A stretch of 64,000 bases of DNA. It comes from Amorphoplanes friuliensis DSM 7358 (lineage in GTDB: Bacteria > Actinomycetota > Actinomycetes > Mycobacteriales > Micromonosporaceae). This document shows positions 1 to 8,866 of the stretch, piece by piece (the stretch's first letter is position 1; each line of letters starts with the position of its first letter). Both the position numbers and the translations under genes were made by a program. The notes beneath the pieces were generated by a model, which was not told where the DNA came from, made no database searches, and saw only the letters and a program-made list of their open reading frames with translations. The DNA is taken from positions 3,634,001 through 3,698,000 of the forward strand of contig NC_022657.1 in the NCBI RefSeq assembly GCF_000494755.1, read 5' to 3'.

Positions 1-1
1 C

Positions 2-313
2 ATCATGACGGCGCAGCTGGTGGCGATGATCGCGAACGGCTTCACGGGTCTGATCACGTCGCTCTTCCAGGCGGCCGGCCTGGCGATGGCGGCGACCGTG
101 ATGTCGGTGACCCAGGGTGTCCTTTTCATCCCGGTGGTGCTCCTCGGCAACCTCTGGTTCGGGCTGCCGGGCATCATCTGGGCGCTCACCGTCACCGAGG
201 GCGCTGTGCTGGTCGCCGGGGCCGTGCTGTGGCTCGCCTACCGTCGGAGCATCGACCGTGGTCTGGCCGAGGGCAGCCCGGAACGCGCCGAGGAGGCACT
301 CGAGCAGGCCTGA
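2..313 (+). CDS. MATE-family efflux transporter, C-terminal fragment
   Basis: The reading frame enters the window already open and stops at 311-313, so only about the last 103 residues are visible. They contain two to three hydrophobic helices with small-residue-rich stretches, then a charged tail rich in Glu and Ala, as is usual at the C-terminus of MATE (multi-antimicrobial extrusion) transporters, which export cationic compounds in exchange for Na+ or H+. The N-terminal half and the start lie outside the window. The methyltransferase gene that follows is convergent, with a 24 bp gap. The family call rests on a short fragment; another polytopic exporter of the same superfamily is possible. 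Confidence 0.55.
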   Translation: MMTAQLVAMIANGFTGLITSLFQAAGLAMAATVMSVTQGVLFIPVVLLGNLWFGLPGIIWALTVTEGAVLVAGAVLWLAYRRSIDRGLAEGSPERAEEALEQA

Positions 314-337
314 TCAGACCCGCCGGGTGGACCTGTT

Positions 338-1144
338 TCAGGGCTTCCGGGCGAGCCCGCAGAACTGGTAGACGTCGGTGCCGGCGGTCGGGTCGCCGGG
401 CTCGGGACGCCACTTCGTGCAGGTCACCACCCCCGGCTCCAGGAGGTCGAGACCCTCGAAGTACTCCAGGAGGCCGGCCTTGCTCCGCAGGGTGATCGGC
501 GGCTTGGCGGTCTCGTTCCACTGGCGGGCCGCGACCGCCGACTCCTCCGGCCGGATCTCCGTGGTCGGGTGCGCGAGCGCCAGATAGCTGCCGGACGGCA
601 CGGCCGCCATGACGTTCCGGACGACGGCGCGGGCCTCGTCGTCGTCGCCCACGAAGTTGAGGACGCCGAGCAGCATGACGGCGACCGGCTGCGTCAGGTC
701 GAGTGTCCTCGCCGCACCGTCCAGGATGGCGGTGGTGTCCCGGGCGTCCGCGTCGAGATAGTCGGTCGCGCCCTCGTCGGTGCTGGTCAGCAACGCCCGG
801 GCGTACGCGAGCACCATCGGGTCGTTGTCGGCGTAGACGATCCGGCTGTCGGGTGCGAGCGCCTGCGCCACCTCGTGGGTGTTGTTCGCGGTGGGCAGAC
901 CCGTACCGATGTCGAGGAACTGACGGATGCCGGCACCGACCAGGACGCGGACGGCGCGCTGGAGGAACGCGCGGTCGGCCCGCGCCGAGGTCACGATGTC
1001 GGGCAGGAACCGCTGGACCTGATCACCGACGGCGCGGTCGGCGGCGAAGTTGTCCTTGCCGCCGAGCCAGTAGTTCCAGATGCGCGCGGTGTGCGGGACC
1101 GTGCTGTCGATCGCGGGTGGCGATGCACCGGAGCTCTCAACCAT
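338..1144 (-). CDS. SAM-dependent methyltransferase (DUF574 / Methyltransf_19 family)
   Basis: 268 residues, the usual length for the actinobacterial DUF574 family, which adopts a class I Rossmann methyltransferase fold; substrates are mostly unknown. The SAM-binding motif I region reads FLDIGTGLPTANN, followed by an acidic motif (VYADNDP) that would bind the ribose, and a later strand MLLGVLNFV. The ATG at 1144 begins 11 bases after the stop of the DivIVA-domain gene on the same strand, so the two may be cotranscribed. The ribosome-binding site is weak. These proteins are expanded in Streptomyces and Micromonosporaceae and often sit in arbitrary contexts, so the neighbour gives no firm role. 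Confidence 0.85.
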   Translation of the reverse strand: MVESSGASPPAIDSTVPHTARIWNYWLGGKDNFAADRAVGDQVQRFLPDIVTSARADRAFLQRAVRVLVGAGIRQFLDIGTGLPTANNTHEVAQALAPDSRIVYADNDPMVLAYARALLTSTDEGATDYLDADARDTTAILDGAARTLDLTQPVAVMLLGVLNFVGDDDEARAVVRNVMAAVPSGSYLALAHPTTEIRPEESAVAARQWNETAKPPITLRSKAGLLEYFEGLDLLEPGVVTCTKWRPEPGDPTAGTDVYQFCGLARKP

Positions 1145-1155
1145 GGTGCACGGTC

Positions 1156-1845
1156 TCAGGTCGAGGACGAGACGCTGTCGAGATCCTGCAGCTGCTGCGT
1201 CAGGTGGCTGTTCAGCGCGGACTGGTAACTCTGCGCGAGCTGTCCGAGCCGCTCGATCTCGTCCAGCAGCGCCGCGCGCTTGGTGCCCAGGCTGTTCATC
1301 GCCTCACTGTGGTTGCGACGGGCGTCACCCTCGATCGTCCCGGCCTTGAGCTGGGCGTCGCTGGTGATCTGGTCGGACTTGTCCCGGGCGTCGTTGAGCA
1401 GGGCGTCCGACTCCATCCGCGCGTCGCGCATGTGGTCGTCGGCCGTGCGCTGCGCCATCATCAGGACCCGCGCGTTGCGGTCGTCGCTGTCGGGCGAGGA
1501 CACCGGGGCGGCCGGGGTGGCGTTGCGGGCCTGCTCGAGGCGGGCCTGGATGCTGCGGGCGTTCTGCTCGGCCCGGGCGCGGGCCTCCTGCATGCGCTCC
1601 AGCTGGGCGCTGAGGTCGGAGAACTCGGCGTTGAGGGCCATCGACGAGGGAGCCGGGCCGGACGGGCCACCGGCGCCGCCGCGCTGGACCTGGCCGTGCA
1701 GGGCGTTGTTCTCCTCGAGGAGACGGATCAGCTCCTGCTCGAGCTCGTCCAGGAAGGCGTCGACCTCTTCCTCGTCGTACCCGCGCTTCCCTATCGGCGG
1801 CTTCTTGAAGGCCATGTTGTGGATGTCGGCCGGCGTTAACGGCAT
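1156..1845 (-). CDS. DivIVA-domain protein
   Basis: 229 residues from the ATG at 1845, which has a GAGGAG ribosome-binding site just upstream; an in-frame extension to 1902 is possible but lacks one. The N-terminus ([11 protein letters not shown] then [13 protein letters not shown]) is the DivIVA/Wag31 membrane-binding segment, with the Phe of the exposed turn and the start of the first coiled coil. The rest is charged and Ala/Glu/Arg-rich, predicted long coiled coil, with a Gly/Pro break near residue 60. DivIVA proteins sit at negatively curved membrane and direct polar growth in actinomycetes. This copy is not next to ftsZ or sepF, so it is probably a paralogue of the main Wag31 protein. 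The methyltransferase gene follows by 11 bp. Confidence 0.85.
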   Translation of the reverse strand: MPLTPADIHNMAFKKPPIGKRGYDEEEVDAFLDELEQELIRLLEENNALHGQVQRGGAGGPSGPAPSSMALNAEFSDLSAQLERMQEARARAEQNARSIQARLEQARNATPAAPVSSPDSDDRNARVLMMAQRTADDHMRDARMESDALLNDARDKSDQITSDAQLKAGTIEGDARRNHSEAMNSLGTKRAALLDEIERLGQLAQSYQSALNSHLTQQLQDLDSVSSST

Positions 1846-2050
1846 CGTGCTCCTCGGATCATCTCGGGTGCAGGCGTGCGGCCGGAATCCTACGCAACTC
1901 ACTCCACCCTCGGGGCCGCCGCGGGGCCGGTCCGTGTGCTGTCTCGCAGAACCTGGCGATATCTCACCCTAGGTGATCTCAGCCCTGCGTACTGTCCTCA
2001 CCGGCCGCGGTGGGGTCCCACTTCGGCAAACAGCACGTAACATGCGGGAC

Positions 2051-3130
2051 ATGGATCGGCGCCCGACGATCTACGACGTCGCCCTGGAAGCGGGGGTGGC
2101 GGCCTCCACCGTGTCCCGGGCCTACGCGCGGCCGGGCCGGGTCAACGCCGAGACCGCGCAGAAGATCTTCGAGGCGGCCGAACGCCTCGGGTACCGCACC
2201 GGCCGGGGCGGCGGTCAGCGTCCCGGCGACCGGATCGCGCAGGAGTCGATCGCGCTGGTCATCGCCGACGTCACCAACCCGTTCTACGGCGAGATCATCA
2301 AGGGTGGTTACGAGGCCGCCCGGGAGGCCGGTTACCAGCTGATCCTCTCCCACACGAACGAGTCGCCGGAGGTCGAGCGGCAGACCATCGAGCGGGAGCT
2401 GGAGCAGGTCGACGGCATCGTCATCGCCAGCTCGCGGATGACCGACTCGTCCCTGCGCATGGTGATCAAGCAGAAGCCGGTGGTCCTGCTCAACCGGATC
2501 ATCCCCGAGGCGAGCTGCGTGGTGAACGACATCGACCGCGGCATCCGGCGGGCCGCGGAGCACCTCGGGTCGCTGGGCCACGAGCGGATCTTCTACGTCG
2601 CCGGTCCGGAGACCAGCTGGTCGGACGGCATGCGCTGGCGGGCGTTGCGCGAGGCCGCGGCCGAGCTGGAGCTCGAGGTGCGGCGCATCGGCCCGAACGA
2701 GCCCACCGTCCTGGCCGGTCTGAGCGCGGCCCGGCGGGTGGCGCAGGCCGGGGCGACCGCGGTGCTGGCGTACAACGACGCGGTGGCCATCGGTGTGATG
2801 AAGGGCCTGCGCAAGCTCGGTGTCGCCGTGCCGGACGAGGTCAGCGTGGTCGGCTTCGACAACATCATCTTCGACGAGCTGGTCGAGCCGGCCCTGACCA
2901 CGATCGCCTCGCCGCTCTACCGCATGGGCTTCACCGGCGTGCAGAACTGCATCGCGGTCGCCCAGGGTGCCCGCTCCCGGGGCGCGCCGCTGGTGCTGCC
3001 CGTCCGGCTGGTCATCCGGCAGTCGACCGGTCAGTGCAGACGGAAGAGGACCTCCCCGGCGCGCGGCACGACGAGCGTGTCGGGATCCGCCTCGAAGGCC
3101 GCGACGTCGATCGTCCCCGGGTCGCGATAG
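2051..3130 (+). CDS. LacI-family transcriptional regulator
   Basis: The N-terminal helix-turn-helix (TIYDVALEAGVAASTVSRAY) and hinge helix are followed by a periplasmic-binding-protein-like sensor domain ending near the typical VVGFDNI motif and the TTIASP segment. I chose the ATG at 2051: a TAACAT -10-like box at 2038-2043 lies seven bases before it, which would give a leaderless transcript. ATG 2042 is the alternative. It is convergent with the sugar-acid operon and is the natural candidate to control it. Odd feature: the family usually ends about where this frame passes position 3030, but here it stays open to 3130, adding about 33 Arg/Ser-rich residues that run antisense to the end of the LarA-like gene. 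Confidence 0.88.
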   Translation: MDRRPTIYDVALEAGVAASTVSRAYARPGRVNAETAQKIFEAAERLGYRTGRGGGQRPGDRIAQESIALVIADVTNPFYGEIIKGGYEAAREAGYQLILSHTNESPEVERQTIERELEQVDGIVIASSRMTDSSLRMVIKQKPVVLLNRIIPEASCVVNDIDRGIRRAAEHLGSLGHERIFYVAGPETSWSDGMRWRALREAAAELELEVRRIGPNEPTVLAGLSAARRVAQAGATAVLAYNDAVAIGVMKGLRKLGVAVPDEVSVVGFDNIIFDELVEPALTTIASPLYRMGFTGVQNCIAVAQGARSRGAPLVLPVRLVIRQSTGQCRRKRTSPARGTTSVSGSASKAATSIVPGSR

Positions 3131-4281
3131 CCCAGGTTGACCGACCGGCAGACTTCCTCGGGGATGCCGGTGGCCAGGGTGACGTTCACCCGCAGCCGCT
3201 CCTCGCCGGTCGCCGCGTCGTACGTGCCGGCGCCGCGCAGGTGCGTGGAGTGGGCGAGCACACCCCAGTGGATGCCGCTGAAGGTGTCCCACTGCTTCAC
3301 GAAGTAGTCGCGGCAGTGGTAGCCGATCTCGTGGATCTGCGGGTGGCTGGTGGCGATCTCGGTGATGTGCGGGGCGTAGAGGATGACCTCGCCGCCGTCG
3401 GCCACCACGGGCTCCACCTTGTAGAACCCCTTGGCGCCGGTCCAGATCTCGTCGTACATGGCCGGGATCAGCGAGAGGACCCGGCGTACGGGGGCGTCGA
3501 GGTAGGTGACGTGCGTGGCGGCGCTGATCTCGGCCGCGCTCTCCCACGACGAGATGCAGTCGCCGAAGGACACCGAGTGCAGCCCGGCCGGTTCGGCGGT
3601 CACGACGCACAGGGCGTACGTGTCGGCGGGGATCAGGGCCGCGCCGTCGTTGATCAGCGCGCGCACCGGGGTCAGATCGGTGGTCCCGATGATCTCCGCG
3701 GAGGTGATCAGCGCGCCCAGCCAGTGCGACACGTCGATGATCCGCTGGCCGGCGACGCCGGGGAAGAAGTACTTGTTGCCGCCGGACATGCCCACCACCT
3801 CGTGCGGCAGCACCGGGCCCACGACCAGCGCGACGTCGTGGTCGACGACGGCCCGGTTGAGCAGGACCTCCACGTCGCCGCTCATCCGGCCCTCGGACAG
3901 CTCCTCGAGCCGGGCCGAGGGGACGGTGCCGAGGTGCGCGAACGTCTCCGGCAGCCACCACTCGTGGTTGAGGACAGTCGTGCCCGGATAGATCTCTCCC
4001 AGCTCACGCCCGGCGTAGCCGAGGTGCACCGCCAGCGCCTCGTCGTTCATCGGCGCGTGGGTGCCCAGGGCGATCAGCACGGTGAGGCGGGACACCCGGC
4101 CGTGCAGGGCCCCGTGGACCGCGCCGACGAGCAGGGGGAGCGGGCAGACACGCGTACCGTCGGGGACCAGGACGCAGACGCTGCGACCGTCGAGGTCGAG
4201 GCCTCCGAGCTGGTCGGTGACGAACTGCCGGACCTCGTCCTCGGTGAGGATGCGGTCGGCGCCGCCGATGCGTGCGCTCAT
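3031..4281 (-). CDS. LarA-like nickel-pincer racemase/epimerase (DUF2088)
   Basis: 416 residues, close to the usual LarA length of about 425. LarA enzymes use a nickel-pincer nucleotide tethered to a lysine to racemise 2-hydroxy acids such as lactate; the wider family includes enzymes acting on other hydroxy acids. Visible signatures are GTHAP (His75), SGGNKYFFPG (Lys170) and SHWLG (His186). The 16-residue Lys-His spacing equals that of LarA Lys184/His200, so the cofactor tether and nickel ligand look retained. The ATG at 4281 overlaps the upstream stop by four bases (ATGA); a longer frame to 4443 lies over that gene and is rejected. It is the last gene of the sugar-acid operon, so the substrate is probably a sugar-derived hydroxy acid. 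No larB, larC or larE is in the window. Confidence 0.82.
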   Translation of the reverse strand: MSARIGGADRILTEDEVRQFVTDQLGGLDLDGRSVCVLVPDGTRVCPLPLLVGAVHGALHGRVSRLTVLIALGTHAPMNDEALAVHLGYAGRELGEIYPGTTVLNHEWWLPETFAHLGTVPSARLEELSEGRMSGDVEVLLNRAVVDHDVALVVGPVLPHEVVGMSGGNKYFFPGVAGQRIIDVSHWLGALITSAEIIGTTDLTPVRALINDGAALIPADTYALCVVTAEPAGLHSVSFGDCISSWESAAEISAATHVTYLDAPVRRVLSLIPAMYDEIWTGAKGFYKVEPVVADGGEVILYAPHITEIATSHPQIHEIGYHCRDYFVKQWDTFSGIHWGVLAHSTHLRGAGTYDAATGEERLRVNVTLATGIPEEVCRSVNLGYRDPGTIDVAAFEADPDTLVVPRAGEVLFRLH

Positions 4282-5135
4282 GAGAGTGCCCCCTTGGCCC
4301 ACTCGAGGGAGATCCGGTGGGACTCCTTCTTCGAGTCCATGCTGGGCTCGTCCACCTCGATCATGAAGTCGCCGTCGTAACCGGCCGGGACGGCCGCCAG
4401 CACGGCGTCGAGGTCGATCACACCACGACCGGGCTCGGCCCACAGCCGCTTGGTCGCCTGCACCTCGTGGTAGCTCATTCCGTGGCGGCTCGCGGGGCTC
4501 AGGTAGTCGGGGAAGCAGTCCTTGAGGTGGATGCCGCCGAGCCGGTCGGCGTACCGGGTGATGAACGGGGCCGGGTCGATCCCGGCCCAGCGCAGGTGGC
4601 CGGTGTCGGGCCCGAAGCCGATCACGCCGGCGCCGAGGTCGTCGAGCAGCCGGACGATCTCGTCCTCGGTCTCGAAGACGCCGCCGACGTGCGAGTGGTG
4701 CAGCGGCCGCAGCCCTTCGGCCTGCAGAACCCGGCAGACCGTGCCGCAGTTGTCGATCGCCCGGTCCAGCCGGCCGGCGTCAAAATCGGCTCCGACCGCC
4801 GGTTGCGCCATCCGGGCGGGCACGGCCATCGAGGAGATCATCGTACGGTCGAGCCCGAGCGCCACCTGGCCGGCCGCGAAGACCTTGGCCCGCTCGATCT
4901 CCTCGGCCAGCTCGACGGTCTCGTCGAACGGTGAGCTGAAGAGGCTGAGCGCGGGCGCGAGGCCGTAACCCGCGATCCACCCGGCGTACTCGGACGGGGT
5001 CATGCCGTCGGGGACGTCCGCCTTGACCGCGGTGAAGCCGATCTCCTGGAAGTCGCGGAACGCCTCGTCGAACACCTCACGGGTCTTGCCCGCCCGGCTC
5101 CAGTACGGGATCGGGTTGGCAGCGATGCGGTTCAC
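4278..5135 (-). CDS. Sugar phosphate isomerase/epimerase-like TIM-barrel protein (AP endonuclease family 2 fold)
   Basis: 285 residues with the xylose-isomerase-like TIM-barrel pattern shared by IolE inosose dehydratase, hydroxypyruvate isomerase and 3-keto-sugar epimerases/lyases. Likely divalent-metal residues sit in PLHHSHVGG, in GPDTGHLRW (Asp and His), in GIHLKD and in MIEVDEP near the C-terminus; this Glu/Asp/His/Glu set is the family metal site. The ATG at 5135 overlaps the stop of the upstream dehydrogenase by four bases, and its own stop overlaps the LarA-like start by four, so it lies inside a translationally coupled operon. The paired Gfo/Idh dehydrogenase suggests it acts on a keto-sugar made by that enzyme. 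The exact reaction cannot be read from sequence. Confidence 0.82.
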   Translation of the reverse strand: MNRIAANPIPYWSRAGKTREVFDEAFRDFQEIGFTAVKADVPDGMTPSEYAGWIAGYGLAPALSLFSSPFDETVELAEEIERAKVFAAGQVALGLDRTMISSMAVPARMAQPAVGADFDAGRLDRAIDNCGTVCRVLQAEGLRPLHHSHVGGVFETEDEIVRLLDDLGAGVIGFGPDTGHLRWAGIDPAPFITRYADRLGGIHLKDCFPDYLSPASRHGMSYHEVQATKRLWAEPGRGVIDLDAVLAAVPAGYDGDFMIEVDEPSMDSKKESHRISLEWAKGALS

Positions 5136-6178
5136 AGGGCCACCGGCTTCCCCGTCCGCGCGGACTCGTAGGCGCCGGTGATCACCGCGATCGACCGGCG
5201 GTTGGTCTCCAGGTCGACCCGCAGCTCCTCGGTGCCGTCGAGGGCGCCGAGGAAGTTGAGGTACTGCAGGCGGTGCGCGTCGGAGAGCATCCCGGGGTTG
5301 CTGCCGGCGGTCGGCATCTCCCGCTGCGCGGTGACGCCCATCAGCCGGTCGTCGGGCTCGGCACCGGGTGCGGTGGTGTGCAGGAACGACAGCTGGTCGT
5401 TGTCGATCACCGCCGAGCCCCGGTCACCGTGGACCTGCAACCGCGCGCTCAGCCCCGGGTACGCGGCCGTCGTGGCGTGCAGGACACCCAGCGCGCCGCT
5501 CTCGAACCGTACGACACCCGTCGCGACGTCCTCGACCTCGATCCGTTCGTGCGCCAGCGTGCCGGTGTAGGCGAACACCTCCACGGGCCGGCCCAGCGCC
5601 GCCACCAGCAGGTCGACGGTGTGCACACCCTGGTTCATCAGCGCACCGCCGCCGTCGAGGGCCCAGGTGCCACGCCAGTCGCCGGAGTCGTAGTACGTCT
5701 GCCCGCGCCACCAGTCGATCGAGGCGATGCCGGAGGTGACCCGGCCCAGCTCGCCGTTCGCGATGGCCGCCAGGGTCGTCTCGGTGGCCGGGTCGAAACG
5801 GTGCTGCGAGATGACGGTGATCAGGGTGCCCGCCTTGTCCCGGGCCTCGATGATGTCGTCGGTGCGTTCGACGGTGATGTCGGCCGGCTTCTCGACGATG
5901 ACGTGCTTGCCGGCGGCGAGGGCCTCGATCGCCACCTCGGCGTGCCGGCCGGTCGGGGTGCAGACCACGACGATGTCGACGTCCACGGCGGCCAGCGCCT
6001 CGCTCAGCGTGGTGAAGGCCCGGCCACCACGCTCGGTGGCGAGGCGTTCGGCCCGGCCGAGCTCGACGTCGGCCACGGCCACCAGCTCGGCCCGGTCCGC
6101 CAGCTGACTGATGACGAGCCCGTGGTGCGTGCCGATGACCCCGGCGCCGACCACGGCGATCCTGCGGATGGTGCTCAT
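5132..6178 (-). CDS. Gfo/Idh/MocA-family NAD(P)-dependent oxidoreductase
   Basis: 348 residues. The N-terminal Rossmann fold shows VVGAGVIGTHHG and the family EKP motif (VEKPADITVE), whose Lys is catalytic. The C-terminal alpha/beta substrate domain includes the conserved GGGALMNQGVHTVDLL segment with the catalytic His. The start is the ATG at 6178, overlapping the upstream stop by four bases; a 16-residue extension is rejected for lack of a ribosome-binding site. Family members oxidise sugars, inositols or their derivatives, often at C3. This operon has two such dehydrogenases, each followed directly by a TIM-barrel isomerase, implying sequential oxidation and rearrangement steps on an imported sugar. 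Confidence 0.88.
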   Translation of the reverse strand: MSTIRRIAVVGAGVIGTHHGLVISQLADRAELVAVADVELGRAERLATERGGRAFTTLSEALAAVDVDIVVVCTPTGRHAEVAIEALAAGKHVIVEKPADITVERTDDIIEARDKAGTLITVISQHRFDPATETTLAAIANGELGRVTSGIASIDWWRGQTYYDSGDWRGTWALDGGGALMNQGVHTVDLLVAALGRPVEVFAYTGTLAHERIEVEDVATGVVRFESGALGVLHATTAAYPGLSARLQVHGDRGSAVIDNDQLSFLHTTAPGAEPDDRLMGVTAQREMPTAGSNPGMLSDAHRLQYLNFLGALDGTEELRVDLETNRRSIAVITGAYESARTGKPVAL

Positions 6179-7002
6179 GCGTACTCGATCCCCTCGGCCT
6201 TGAGCAGGTCGGTGAAGGCCTGCCACGCGGTGCGGAACAGGTCCGGGCCGGAGAAGCCGCCGGCGGCGGTCCCGGCGCTCAGGTGCGGTTCGAGGGAGAA
6301 GAACCCGTCGAAGCCGTCGTGGTGCAGAGCGCGCATCGTGCGGGCGACCTCGCCGTCACCCTCACCCGCCGGTACGACACTGCCGTCGGCGGCGCGCGCG
6401 TCCTTGATCTGGATGTACTCGACGTGCGGGCGCAGCACGGCGTACCCCTCGGAGTAAGGCTGGACGCCGACCTGGACGAAGTTCGCCGGGTCCCAGGCGA
6501 GCCGCAGGTGCGGGGAGTCGACCGACCGCACGATGTCCAGGCATCGGCTCGGCACGTCGCCGTAGATCTCCTTCTCGTTCTCGTGCAGCAGGACGAGGTC
6601 GGACTCCTCCGCGACCCGGGCCAGCGCGCGCATCCGCCGGATCACCTCGTCGCGGTGCGCGGCCGGATCTGCCCCCGGGCGCAGAAAAAAGGAGAAGATC
6701 CTGATGTACGGCGCACCGAAGAGGTGCGCGACGTCCGCGGCGTGCCGCATCCGGTCGAGGTGCGCCGGGAAGTCCTCGTCGATGAAGATCTTGCCGATCG
6801 GCGACCCGATGCTGGACACCTCCAGGTCGTACGCCTCCAGCGTCTCCTTCATCACGCCGAGCCGCGCGGGCTCGAGGTCGAGGATGTTGACCTCCCAGGC
6901 GCTGCGCAGCTCCACGTACTTCAGGCCCAGGTCCGCGGCGGTGCGGCACTGCTCGGTGAAGTCCGGCGAGATCTCGTCGATGAATCCGGACAGGGTCCAC
7001 AT
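6175..7002 (-). CDS. Sugar phosphate isomerase/epimerase-like TIM-barrel protein
   Basis: 275 residues from the ATG at 7002, preceded by AAAGGA about eight bases away; the longer frame to 7551 overlaps the dehydrogenase gene and is rejected. It has the same fold family as the gene at 4278-5135 but is only distantly similar. Putative metal-site residues: Glu in VLLHENEK, Asp in LAWDPANF, the IQIKDAR strand and Glu in SLEPHL near the C-terminus. It follows a dehydrogenase across a 20 bp gap, the only non-overlapping junction in the distal operon. The probable role is isomerisation, epimerisation or beta-elimination on a keto-sugar. Comparable dehydrogenase/isomerase sets act in inositol catabolism and levoglucosan breakdown, but which applies here is unknown. 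Confidence 0.82.
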   Translation of the reverse strand: MWTLSGFIDEISPDFTEQCRTAADLGLKYVELRSAWEVNILDLEPARLGVMKETLEAYDLEVSSIGSPIGKIFIDEDFPAHLDRMRHAADVAHLFGAPYIRIFSFFLRPGADPAAHRDEVIRRMRALARVAEESDLVLLHENEKEIYGDVPSRCLDIVRSVDSPHLRLAWDPANFVQVGVQPYSEGYAVLRPHVEYIQIKDARAADGSVVPAGEGDGEVARTMRALHHDGFDGFFSLEPHLSAGTAAGGFSGPDLFRTAWQAFTDLLKAEGIEYA

Positions 7003-7022
7003 CGGCGGTGTCCTTTCGTGCG

Positions 7023-8006
7023 TCAGCGGGGCTGGTGGTAGATCCGGTGGACCAGGCGCAGCGACCCGGCCCCCTCCTGCGGTGAGATCCAGAACGGTGC
7101 CGGTCCGGCCAGGGTCCGGTAGAAGTCGGCGATGAGCAGCTCGTGCGACGCTCCCCAGTACGCGCGTCCACCGCTGCCGGGCGGCCGTTCGGCGACCGTC
7201 TCGACACGCCCGTCCGCGTACGTGACGGTCAGGTCGCCGCGGATCAGCAGCACGGCGCGTTCGGTGACGATCTCGATGGTGACCGGCGAGTCGGTGACGT
7301 GCGTGACCGTGGCGAAGAAGGTGCTCCGGGCGCCGCCGGCGTGCTCGAGCACCGCGTGCGCGGTGTCCTCGACGTCGATGTCCTTCAGCAGGTAGCGGCC
7401 GCTGTGGCCGCGGACGCCGACGACGTCCCCGAGCAGCCATTGCAGCAGGTCGAGCGTGTGGATCGCCTGGTTGATCAGGACACCGCCGCCGCTGTTGCGG
7501 ACCTGGCCGCGCCACGGACGGGCCGCGTAGTACGCCGCCTCGCGGTGCCACAGCACGGTGGCCGAGGCGCCGAGGACCGTGCCCAGCTCCCCGGACGCCA
7601 GCAGGTCGTGCGCGGCCCGGCTCGTCGTGTTGTACCTGTTCTGCAGGCAGATGCCGGCCCGCAGCTCGGGACGGGACCGGGTGGCCGCGACGAGCCGGTC
7701 GGCCTCCTCGACGGTGTGGGCGACGGGTTTCTCGACGAGGATGCCGGCGCCGGCGTCGAGGCAGTCGATCGCCACATCGACGTGCTGGTGGTGCGGGGTG
7801 GTGACGTGCACGACCTCCGGGCGTACGGCGGTCAGGAGCTCGTGGTGATCGGTGAACGCCGGGACGCCGTACCGTTCTGAAGCGGCCCGGGCCCGGCCGG
7901 GATCGGTGTCGCAGACACCGGCGAGCTCGACGCCGGGGAGCTCGGCGATCGCCTCCAGGTGCACGACCGACACGTCCCCGCAGCCGATGAGGGCAGCTCT
8001 GGTCAC
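7023..8006 (-). CDS. Gfo/Idh/MocA-family NAD(P)-dependent oxidoreductase
   Basis: 327 residues from a GTG at 8006 that overlaps the permease stop by four bases (GTGA). The nucleotide-binding motif is LIGCGDVSVVH, with the alternate GxG spacing seen in some members, followed by the EKP motif (VEKPVAHT) and a GGGVLINQAIHTLDLL catalytic segment with the conserved His. The length matches the family. It lies directly downstream of the ABC permeases and is probably the first intracellular enzyme acting on the imported sugar. It is clearly paralogous to, but divergent from, the dehydrogenase at 5132-6178, so the two should handle different intermediates. Confidence 0.87.
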   Translation of the reverse strand: MTRAALIGCGDVSVVHLEAIAELPGVELAGVCDTDPGRARAASERYGVPAFTDHHELLTAVRPEVVHVTTPHHQHVDVAIDCLDAGAGILVEKPVAHTVEEADRLVAATRSRPELRAGICLQNRYNTTSRAAHDLLASGELGTVLGASATVLWHREAAYYAARPWRGQVRNSGGGVLINQAIHTLDLLQWLLGDVVGVRGHSGRYLLKDIDVEDTAHAVLEHAGGARSTFFATVTHVTDSPVTIEIVTERAVLLIRGDLTVTYADGRVETVAERPPGSGGRAYWGASHELLIADFYRTLAGPAPFWISPQEGAGSLRLVHRIYHQPR

Positions 8007-8866
8007 TTGACGCCTCCGGCGGTCAGGCCGCCGACCAGATAACGCTGGAACACCAGGTACAGCAGCACGACGGGTGCGGCGCAGATCAGCGCCGCCGCCA
8101 TCATCTGCGAGTACACCGGCAGGGCGCCACCCTCCTGCGTGGTGCCGAAGATCTGCAGGGCAACCGCAGCCGTGTGCGTCTCGGGCCGGGTCAGCACCGA
8201 GGCGAAGAGCACGTCGTTCCAGCCGAGCAGGAACGCGAAGATGCCCGACACCACGATCGCCGGCAGGCTCAGCGGGACGATGATCCGGAACAGGATCACC
8301 AGGGTGGAGGCGCCGTCCGTGCGTGCCGCCTCCTCCAGCTCCCGCGGCAGCCCGCGCAGGTAGGTGACCATCACCCAGGTCGAGAACGGCAGGGCGAAGG
8401 TCAGGTACGCGAGGAACAGTCCCCACCGGGTGCCGATCACGGTCAGGCCGAGGTAGTTGCCCGCCGACGAGAACAGCACGAACACCGGCAGCAGCATCAG
8501 CGTGCCGGGCACACTCTGCAGGCCGACCAGACCCCGCAGGATCGTGAGCCGCCCGAAGAACGTGTACCGCACGAGCACGTACGCGGTGATCGTGCCGAGC
8601 AGCGCCGACGCGACCGCCACGAGCCCGCACACCAGTAGGCTGTTGCCGATGCCGGTGGTCAGATCGGCCGTGGTCCAGATCTTCGTGTAGCTCTCCCCGG
8701 AGAACGAGCCCGGCCAGAACTGCCCCTCGGCGACACCGACATCGGTGTTCAGCGAGGCGAGCAGGATGTAGAGGACCGGGACCAGCACCGCGGCGCACAA
8801 CGCGACGGTGATGATCACCAGCAGGGGCCGGGGCAGGAGCCGGTGGGACTCGACGGCGGCCGTCAT
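8003..8866 (-). CDS. ABC sugar transporter permease (MalG type, CUT1)
   Basis: 287 residues with about six transmembrane helices and the EAA loop that contacts the ATPase (LEEAARTDGAS followed by ..PLSLPAI), as in MalG-type carbohydrate uptake permeases. The ATG at 8866 overlaps the stop of the first permease by four bases; the longer frame to 9721 is antisense-quality sequence inside that gene. It forms a heterodimeric channel with the product of 8863-9849. The operon contains no ATPase gene; actinomycete CUT1 transporters commonly share one ATPase (MsiK) encoded elsewhere, so this is expected rather than a defect. Confidence 0.92.
   Translation of the reverse strand: MTAAVESHRLLPRPLLVIITVALCAAVLVPVLYILLASLNTDVGVAEGQFWPGSFSGESYTKIWTTADLTTGIGNSLLVCGLVAVASALLGTITAYVLVRYTFFGRLTILRGLVGLQSVPGTLMLLPVFVLFSSAGNYLGLTVIGTRWGLFLAYLTFALPFSTWVMVTYLRGLPRELEEAARTDGASTLVILFRIIVPLSLPAIVVSGIFAFLLGWNDVLFASVLTRPETHTAAVALQIFGTTQEGGALPVYSQMMAAALICAAPVVLLYLVFQRYLVGGLTAGGVK

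Noticed and set aside
1964..1975. TCACC-CTA-GGTGA palindrome near the LacI gene as operator
   Set aside because: Arms are only five bases and lie too far upstream of the predicted transcript start to be convincing.
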